The notes beneath the pieces are model-generated. The model searched no databases. It was not told the DNA's origin and was given only the letters and a program-made list of their open reading frames with translations. This document shows, piece after piece, positions 39,264-45,273 of a DNA stretch of 45,273 nucleotides; the stretch's first letter is position 1; every line of letters starts with the position of its first letter. Origin of the DNA: Candidatus Poribacteria bacterium (GTDB taxonomy: Bacteria; Poribacteria; WGA-4E; WGA-3G); assembly GCA_012270865.1 (NCBI GenBank), contig JAAXHL010000028.1, positions 16,850 to 62,122 on the forward strand, given 5' to 3'. The position numbers and the translations under genes are program-made.

Positions 39264-40437
39264 TCCGTTCTACCTACGGATGCCCGACATCACGACTGCA
39301 GCGGACGGGACGCAAGATACGCTGTTGGTACGAGTCCGCACGGATACTGGACTTGAGGGATGGGGCGAATGCGATGCCTCGCCGTTGGTGAGTCTCGCTG
39401 TCTATTGCTGCCCGATGTCTCACGGCAATATTATTAATATTCGGACTTCTCTCATCGGGGAGACGCTTGACGCTCCTGACGACGTACTTCGGCTTAGTGA
39501 AAAGGCATTGCGGAACGGGTTAGACATTCAACAGATCCAGCACGCCTATAGCGGGGCAGAAATTGCGTTGTGGGATGTTATCGGACAGCGGTTAGGAGAA
39601 CCTATCTACCGTCTTCTTGCTGAGGTGTCTGGTACTTCTGACATCACGCACCCGAAGCTGCCGTATGCGTCTGTCCTTTTTGGCGATACACCCGAAGCGA
39701 CCTACCGTATTGCGGTCGGGTTACGCGAACAGGGGTATCGTGCGGCGAAGTTCGGTTGGGGACCGATGGGTCAATTCGGCGAAGCAAACGACATCGCACT
39801 CGTGAAAGCGGCACGAGAGGGGATGGGATCAGAAGCGCAGATTATGATTGACGCTGGCGTTGTCTGGGGCAGCGATCATGAAACAGCCTACCGACGCGCC
39901 GAGGCGTTTGCCCAATTTTCGCCGACATGGTTAGAGGAGCCGCTCGCGCCCGATGCGATTGATGCTTACGGTGCGCTAACGAAAAGGAATCCGCGTGTTC
40001 CCATCGCCGCGGGTGAAGGATCGAATACCTACCGAACGGCAGAGGACCTTATTGTTCACGGCGGTGTCCAGTTCGTTCAGATTGATGCGGGACGTATCGG
40101 TGGGATTATGCCTGCTTTTCAGGTGCGCCAGCTGGCGGAGCAGCACGGTATTCAGTATGTCAATCACACGTTTAAAAGCCATCTAAGTCTCGCCGCTGCA
40201 ATTCACGTCTTCGCAACGAACCCTGATTTCGACTTATTAGAATATCCGGCAGCGGGATCGGAACTGTCGCAGCGACTTGTTAAGAATCCATTTCAAGTTG
40301 AATCAGATGGGATGGTTCGCGTGAAAGACCTTCCGGGACTCGGAGTGCGTGTGGATACGGAAGCCATTCGTCCGTATCTGGCTCCCGTACGGATTGCGGT
40401 GGGTTCGGATACGGTTTTTGAACAGGAAAGTTTGTAG
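39244..40437 (+). CDS. Mandelate racemase/muconate lactonizing enzyme family protein
   Basis: 397 residues from ATG 39244; the frame reaching 39193 overlaps the upstream gene and is not family-like. Enolase superfamily: capping domain 1-130, then a modified barrel. Metal ligands D203 (MIDAGVVWG), E231/E232 (WLEEPLAPD) and E258 (IAAGEGSN). Acid/base candidates are K169 in RAAKFGWGP and H308 in YVNHTFKSH. The second Lys of the usual KxK is Gly171, so this belongs to the KFGWGP-type subgroup rather than classical mandelate racemase. The likely reaction is dehydration or epimerisation of a sugar acid. It overlaps the 174-residue gene. Confidence 0.9.
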   Translation: MKITAIDPFYLRMPDITTAADGTQDTLLVRVRTDTGLEGWGECDASPLVSLAVYCCPMSHGNIINIRTSLIGETLDAPDDVLRLSEKALRNGLDIQQIQHAYSGAEIALWDVIGQRLGEPIYRLLAEVSGTSDITHPKLPYASVLFGDTPEATYRIAVGLREQGYRAAKFGWGPMGQFGEANDIALVKAAREGMGSEAQIMIDAGVVWGSDHETAYRRAEAFAQFSPTWLEEPLAPDAIDAYGALTKRNPRVPIAAGEGSNTYRTAEDLIVHGGVQFVQIDAGRIGGIMPAFQVRQLAEQHGIQYVNHTFKSHLSLAAAIHVFATNPDFDLLEYPAAGSELSQRLVKNPFQVESDGMVRVKDLPGLGVRVDTEAIRPYLAPVRIAVGSDTVFEQESL

Positions 40438-40451
40438 ATGGTTTTGAGAAT

Positions 40452-42053
40452 TTACTCTCTCGAAGGACGTTCTTGCACGACAGGAATGATGTAACTCCGA
40501 ATCGTTAATCCATCTATCGTCTCTGTCTCTGTGCGTTTCTCCGGCAGCTCGCGATGATCGAACACCACATAGTATCCGTCCGTTACGCCTTCGGTTGCGA
40601 GATACGTTGCGAGTTGGTGTCTGCCTTCGGTATGGTGCCGTTCGCTTCTCCAAATCTTCGTTTCAATGATGTATTTGTGCTGGTTGTGGAGAACGATCAG
40701 GTCCATCCTGCCCCGCCCTGTTGGGACTTCTATATACATTGCCGCGTTCACGCTGGTAACGAATTGGTCGAGGTAGGCAAAAAGGAGATGCTGTCCGATA
40801 AATTCTTGCGGTGTTTCGGGTACTTGCAGGATCCTGAACCCTGCCCGGGCAATAAAATCTCGGAAGTTGTCTAAGAGCCGTTCCATCTGAATCTGTCCGG
40901 TGCTGGTGATATACTGAAATCCATCGGTGTCTTCAGGGAAGTAGTCTCGCTCCAATCCGTTGATTATCGGTTTGAATGCTTGCAGAATGCAATGTAGATA
41001 AATTGGATTGGCAATTTTACACATTCTGTCAGTGTCTCTCGCGAGTACTCCGTAAGTTGCGAGTTCATTAATAACTTCATTGCGTAAGTTGAAAGGTACA
41101 CCTTCCTCGTACAATACGACTTGCATCAAAAAGTTTTCAAAGCGACGGTTTCGACGGATATTGGTTGTTAAATGTGTTAGGTTAGTGTTATTTTCTTCCA
41201 AAAGTCGTATGTGTGCTGCTGGAAAGTGTGCTAACGTAATCGTTTCGGTTTTGGAAACGCCCATCTCCTCTGTGATTATTTGCGCGAATCGGTTGACGAG
41301 GAAGGGTTGTCCACCTGTCTGTTTGTGGATGGCTTCAATGACTTCTGGGGCGAAAGCCTGTCCGACCTCCGCGGTGTATTGTCCGAGCAAGTCTTGTACC
41401 TCGGCAAGCGTGAAGTTGGGCAGCGCGAAATCGTCTTGGATATTGAATGGAGAGACGGAGCGATCATAGTCGAGTTGTGTGATGTTCTTGACACCGACGA
41501 TACCGAGGCTGTGTGGACATTGGCGTGTAGCATCTGCGATGTAAGTATGTCGAAAGGCGTGTAGAAACCCCTTCAGGGCAGATGTGGGAATGCCGTCAAA
41601 CTCGTCGATAATGAGGACAACTTTCTGCCAATTTTCGCCGTCCTTCAGGAAATGCTGAACCTGCTCAAAGAATTCCATCATCGACAAATGGTTGGTTATC
41701 TGGGCATTATCGAGAAAATGCTTTAATGTTTCGTGAAGTGTCTCTCCGCGTTTTTGACAAACGCGTTCAATTTCCTTGCAAATCTGTTTGGTGAGGAATT
41801 CGTAAAATTCGGAACGATTGCAATCTACATATATCTCAAAATTGAGTTGAATGGGAAAATAGGAGAGGTCTTCGGTTGTCAGTGTTGCGAGGGCGCGTTG
41901 AAAAAAAGTCGTTTTGCCGGTTTGTCGGGGTGCGAAGATGACGATATAGCGTCCCTCTTTGACGCGCTTAATGAACTCAGCGAGTTCTGCGGTGCGAGGG
42001 ACAATATAGTGTTGCTCTGGGTTGACGGGTCCCTGGGTGCCAAATCTTCTCAT
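40452..42053 (-). CDS. AAA ATPase with C-terminal PD-(D/E)xK nuclease-like domain
   Basis: 533 residues. The N-terminal AAA domain has Walker A FAPRQTGKTT (residues 40-49) and Walker B KVVLIIDEFDGIP near 155. A sensor/lid region follows (FNIQDDFALPNFTLAEVQDL, TGGQPFLVNRFAQII). The C-terminal about 90 residues resemble the nuclease-like domain of AAA_14/DUF1703 proteins: D451 in GRMDLIVLH, E465-T-K467 in KYIIETKIW, and a HQLATYLATEGV helix. Such proteins are common in expanded families in several phyla with no proven role. It is convergent with the enolase-family gene (14-base gap). No adjacent partner. Confidence 0.82.
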   Translation of the reverse strand: MRRFGTQGPVNPEQHYIVPRTAELAEFIKRVKEGRYIVIFAPRQTGKTTFFQRALATLTTEDLSYFPIQLNFEIYVDCNRSEFYEFLTKQICKEIERVCQKRGETLHETLKHFLDNAQITNHLSMMEFFEQVQHFLKDGENWQKVVLIIDEFDGIPTSALKGFLHAFRHTYIADATRQCPHSLGIVGVKNITQLDYDRSVSPFNIQDDFALPNFTLAEVQDLLGQYTAEVGQAFAPEVIEAIHKQTGGQPFLVNRFAQIITEEMGVSKTETITLAHFPAAHIRLLEENNTNLTHLTTNIRRNRRFENFLMQVVLYEEGVPFNLRNEVINELATYGVLARDTDRMCKIANPIYLHCILQAFKPIINGLERDYFPEDTDGFQYITSTGQIQMERLLDNFRDFIARAGFRILQVPETPQEFIGQHLLFAYLDQFVTSVNAAMYIEVPTGRGRMDLIVLHNQHKYIIETKIWRSERHHTEGRHQLATYLATEGVTDGYYVVFDHRELPEKRTETETIDGLTIRSYIIPVVQERPSRE

Positions 42054-42218
42054 GAGTCGTTGTCCGTTGTTTTATTTAGTGGTCTTGGAAAAAAACGATA
42101 AGCATCTCCGTAACCTATTCTTAAAATAATACGACATTTGGAAAGGAGAATCAAGAGGAAAGTATACCCAAAACAGAGCATTTGTAGTGAAATTTACAAT
42201 CAATAGGCCACGACTCAG

Positions 42219-42239
42219 GGGGCGAGGAAACCTCGCCCC
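42219..42239. repeat. GGGGCGAGG palindromic hairpin
   Basis: Perfect arms GGGGCGAGG (42219-42227) and CCTCGCCCC (42231-42239), loop AAA, followed by TACAGGG. It lies 17 bases downstream of the WD40 gene stop (minus strand) and could also end that transcript, though no U-run is present. It belongs to the variable-arm hairpin family. Confidence 0.7.
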
Positions 42240-42256
42240 TACAGGGTCTTATGATA

Positions 42257-44791
42257 CTATTTTCGTATCAACATCTTACGTGTTGCGGTGAAATCGCCTG
42301 CTTTGAGGGTGTAGAAATAAATTCCACTTGCGACGGGTTCACCTAACTCGTTTCTGCCGTCCCAATATGCCGCGCGGCTACGACTCTGATAAAGTCCTGC
42401 TGGTTGATGCCCTAACGTCAAGGTTCGGACGACTGCGCCGTTGGCTGCGTAGATGGTCAATGCGACCTCTGAAGGTGCTGCCAACTGATACGGTATCCAC
42501 GTTTCAGGATTGAACGGGTTCGGGTAGTTCGCAAGCAGCAGTGTCGTTTGCGGTATCAGCGATTCCAGAAGCTGTTCCAACACCTGAATTCCGCGTTGAT
42601 ATACCGCCATATCCGATAATCCTTCTCGTTTGGCGAGACTTAGCCACTGCTCCACTTGCTCCGCCGAGAGTGAATGGATTGGAGGTGCGCCTGCAGCATT
42701 TCCAAACGCAATCGCAACCACGAACAGATCCTGAGTGTCGACTTCGCCGTCACCGTTCAGGTCGGCATCATTCGCATCAGTCTCTCCGAAACTTGATGCC
42801 ACCAGCACGAGATCTTGGATATTAACTCTCCCATCACTGTTCAGGTCGGCTACGATTTCGGTAGCAACCATTACGTCAGGGAATGCCCATAAAAGGACTG
42901 TTCCATCGACACTTCCGCTCGCGATTGTGCTGCCATCAGGGCTGACAGCAACGCTCGTAATGAAATACGTATGTCCTTCGAGTGTCTCAAGCTGGTCTCC
43001 AGTGCCCGTATCCCACAAACGGATCGTTGCGTCATAACTTCCACTGACAAGTATCTTACCATCAGGACTGAAGACAATACTGGTTGCAGTCGCCGGAAGG
43101 TCTGTCGGGAGGTCATCTGTTAATTCTTCTGGTATTCCGATTGTTAATTCTGGGTCAATCGGTCTGCGGAACGTCTGTAGGAGTGTGGCAGTCGCGACAT
43201 CCCATAAAGAAACTGTGTCGCCGCCCCCACTGGCAAGCGTTTTACCATCAGGGCTGAAGGCGACTGCCCAGACATCATCTTCGTGTTCACTGATGGTGTG
43301 TATGGCTTCGCGTGTTTCGAGGTCCCACAAGATAATCTTATCGTCACGACTCCCACTTGCGAGCATCGTGCCGTCAGGACTAAAGGCAAGTGTTTCAACA
43401 CCTGCTTCATGCTCCCATAACCCGCCGAGGTACCGACCTGTGGTAACATCCCATAAACGGATACTGTCGTCCTCACTCCCACTTGCGAGTATAGTGCCAT
43501 CAGGGCTGAAAGCGAGACTTATCAAGTAGGAATAGTGTCCTCTGAGTGTCTTTATGTGTTCACCTGTAATAGCGTCCCATAACCGGATGGTATTATCTTG
43601 GCTGCCACTTGCGAGTGTTCTGCCATCGGGTCCGAAAACAACGATGTCAACGTCATCTTGGTGTCCGATAAGCGTATGCCGGAGTTGTCCTGTATCGGCA
43701 TCCCAGAGTCGGATGGTTTTATCCCAACTCCGGGTGGCAAGAATCCTGCCATCCGCACTAAAGGTAACGCTTATAACAACATCAGAATGTCCAGTGATGG
43801 TTTTGAGATGTTTACCGGTAGCGGGTTCCCATGATCGGATAGAGGCATCCCATCCGCCGCTGGTTAGCACTGTGCCATCTGGTGAGAAAGTGATGTCATA
43901 GACATCAGCCGTGTGTGCAGTGATGGTGTGTAGGAGGTCGCTTGTGTCAGCGTCCCACACCCGGACGGTATCGTCTTCACCGGCACTTGCGAGGATACTG
44001 CCGTCAGGGCTATACGCCATGTCGTAAATATGCGATGTGTGTCCGGTGATCTCCTCTTTAACCGTCCATGTCGTCGTATCCCATAAATAGATAACGGCAT
44101 TCAGGTCACCACTGGCGAGGGTCGCACCATCAGGGCTGAGTACGACACTCGCGACGTTATCTCGATGTTCTTCAAGCGTTTGCTGAAGCGTCCCCGTAGC
44201 AACGTCCCATATACGGATCGTATCGTCTCGACTGCCACTGATAAGTGTTCCGCTGTCAGCACTGAAAGCAAGACTACTGACCCCTTCCGTATGCTCCTCA
44301 AGGGTGTTTAGGAGTTCGCCTGTCTCAGGATTCCATAGACGGATGGTCCTATCTCTGCTGCCACTTGCGAGTATGGACCCATCGGGACTGAAAACGAGAC
44401 TGCGGACGCTCCGTCTGTGTTCGGTGAGGGTGTGCAAGACTTCCCCGGTTTCGGCGTTCCAAAAGATGATGTTCCCATTCACGCTTCCACCGGCGATTAT
44501 ATTGCCATCGGGGGAATACGCGAGTGCCGAAACAGCGTATCCGTTGGCGGTAAAGAGTGCGATTTCTTCATCGGTAGCCGTATCGTAAATCCAAACGCCG
44601 AGGGCACCCGCAGCGGCAAGCCGCGTGCCGTCAGGTGAATACTGAATTTCATATAGCCAGCCTTTACCGAGACGTGCTGTAGCACCTTCGGGTAGATGCC
44701 ATTGTGGTGAATCTTGGGCAAAACTGCTGTCAGCAATCAACAGCGTCATTAAAGAGAAAATGGTTAATATGGAAAAAATTATCGTTCTCAT
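42257..44791 (-). CDS. Exported 14-repeat WD40 protein with dockerin and FlgD-like sorting domain
   Basis: 844 residues from ATG 44791, four bases after AGGAGG; the longest frame adds 55 residues before the signal peptide. Order: signal peptide (MRTIIFSILTIFSLMTLLIA, cleavage near SSFA-Q), then 14 WD40 repeats (about residues 35-650, units such as FSPDGxxLASGSxDxTIRLWD), enough for two seven-bladed propellers, with a loop of about 35 residues before blade 13. Then a two-loop dockerin-like calcium domain (DLNSDGRVNIQDL, DLNGDGEVDTQDL, about 660-710). The C-terminus ANYPNPFNPETWIPYQL to RKMLIRK is a FlgD/sorting-type Ig domain. It is probably exported or surface-attached and binds proteins; no enzyme activity is evident. 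Confidence 0.93.
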   Translation of the reverse strand: MRTIIFSILTIFSLMTLLIADSSFAQDSPQWHLPEGATARLGKGWLYEIQYSPDGTRLAAAGALGVWIYDTATDEEIALFTANGYAVSALAYSPDGNIIAGGSVNGNIIFWNAETGEVLHTLTEHRRSVRSLVFSPDGSILASGSRDRTIRLWNPETGELLNTLEEHTEGVSSLAFSADSGTLISGSRDDTIRIWDVATGTLQQTLEEHRDNVASVVLSPDGATLASGDLNAVIYLWDTTTWTVKEEITGHTSHIYDMAYSPDGSILASAGEDDTVRVWDADTSDLLHTITAHTADVYDITFSPDGTVLTSGGWDASIRSWEPATGKHLKTITGHSDVVISVTFSADGRILATRSWDKTIRLWDADTGQLRHTLIGHQDDVDIVVFGPDGRTLASGSQDNTIRLWDAITGEHIKTLRGHYSYLISLAFSPDGTILASGSEDDSIRLWDVTTGRYLGGLWEHEAGVETLAFSPDGTMLASGSRDDKIILWDLETREAIHTISEHEDDVWAVAFSPDGKTLASGGGDTVSLWDVATATLLQTFRRPIDPELTIGIPEELTDDLPTDLPATATSIVFSPDGKILVSGSYDATIRLWDTGTGDQLETLEGHTYFITSVAVSPDGSTIASGSVDGTVLLWAFPDVMVATEIVADLNSDGRVNIQDLVLVASSFGETDANDADLNGDGEVDTQDLFVVAIAFGNAAGAPPIHSLSAEQVEQWLSLAKREGLSDMAVYQRGIQVLEQLLESLIPQTTLLLANYPNPFNPETWIPYQLAAPSEVALTIYAANGAVVRTLTLGHQPAGLYQSRSRAAYWDGRNELGEPVASGIYFYTLKAGDFTATRKMLIRK

Positions 44792-44864
44792 AAATCCTCC
44801 TATTTTTATAAATGGAATTGTTGTTAACTTGTACGATGAGTTTGAAAAAAATGTATAAGTTAGA

Positions 44865-44892
44865 ATTATACGCATTAAAAAAGATTTATCAA
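44865..44892 (-). promoter_or_regulatory. Promoter of the WD40 gene
   Basis: On the minus strand TTGATA (44887-44892) and TATAAT (44865-44870) with a 16-base spacer, leading to a leader of about 65 bases and the AGGAGG ribosome site. The surrounding DNA is AT-rich. Confidence 0.65.
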
Positions 44893-45273
44893 GTTTAAAA
44901 TCTGTTTTGATTTGATTTAGCGTTAATAGTACCATTCCTAAATGATGCAATTGCATTACCGGTTTTTATGGAGTGTGCGGTGATGCGGAACAAACTGGAT
45001 GAAGTTTAATTTTTTAATTCGGCAATACATAAGAAACCTCTTGGTAGGAGCGAGCTGTGCTCGCGATTTCCAACAATTACCGATTTATTTTCTTAAAGTT
45101 TGTTCTACGTAAAGAGAGATTTATTAACAGAAATGGCATAAATTCTATTCTAAGTCAAATTTTAGTCGTATTTATAACGCAAGTTGCCACCTATTTATTC
45201 TCACTGTGAAGTAATAGCACTCCTAATGAGGTTTAACAAATAAATTGGGCTGATATTTCTCAGAAGTTATTGT
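44893..45273. other. AT-rich intergenic end of window with one short hairpin
   Basis: No gene supported. The only structure is a 6-bp hairpin, GCGAGC (45050-45055) with GCTCGC (45059-45064), loop TGT, preceded by GTAGGA; it resembles a short member of the variable-arm hairpin family. Confidence 0.5.

Noticed and set aside
42219..42239. Rho-independent terminator after the WD40 gene
   Set aside because: The stem is strong but no U-run follows on either strand, and the same structure occurs in a 5' leader elsewhere, so it is better described as a repeat.

Overview
The window reads as a chromosomal segment of an uncultured, free-living or host-associated bacterium. It is most consistent with Candidatus Poribacteria or a close relative. 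That is an inference from gene content: a WD40/dockerin protein ending in a NPFNPET-type sorting domain, tandem DUF6785-like membrane proteins, a sulfatase beside Gfo/Idh and sugar-isomerase genes, DUF4258/DUF2283 pairs, and many short palindromic intergenic repeats. No rRNA, tRNA, CRISPR array or intact transposase was recognised.

Layout. (1) 0-2.7 kb: a lipoprotein, the overlapping moaD-moaE pair and a convergent M20 peptidase (argE-like). (2) 3-16 kb: a nearly continuous minus-strand housekeeping array, in transcription order tatA, tatC, zinc-ribbon coiled-coil protein, cupin, pgeF, small membrane protein, yggS, proC, yggT, IleRS-like gene, lspA, membrane protein, fmt, PASTA protein, rpe, rsmE. 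The order pgeF-yggS-(proC)-yggT-ileS-lspA is the classical region distal to the division cluster. The gene in the ileS slot has lost the HIGH, KMSKS and editing motifs, so it looks like a full-length pseudo-synthetase. (3) 16.1-26.4 kb: an accessory, defence-like island with four parts: a Schlafen/AlbA_2 ATPase, RelA/SpoT-domain protein, long ParA-type ATPase and DUF6575-like protein; a two-gene module with a D-QxK nuclease-like protein; a two-gene type I CBASS (CD-NTase plus Cap15 membrane effector); and remnants (minimal nucleotidyltransferase, possible IS200/IS605-type debris, C-terminal end of a type ISP restriction helicase) next to a PIN-domain protein. (4) 26.7-40.4 kb: catabolic and surface functions, with Gfo/Idh oxidoreductase, ABC-2-like permease, two tandem 650-residue membrane paralogues, a DUF4258/DUF2283 pair, sugar isomerase, glycosidase-like protein, sulfatase, pgsA, LON-domain protein and an enolase-superfamily enzyme. 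(5) 40.4-45.3 kb: an AAA ATPase/nuclease and a 14-repeat WD40 exported protein.

Genes within each block are tightly packed, often with 1-35 bp overlaps, which implies translational coupling. Several starts differ from the longest reading frame: rpe probably uses ATT, while lspA, the nuclease-like gene and the 174-residue protein use GTG. Three good sigma70-type promoters are visible, one a perfect TTGACA-N17-TATAAT at 38534-38562. Intergenic DNA carries recurring short hairpins whose arms differ in sequence but stay complementary, the clearest structural signal not explained by genes.
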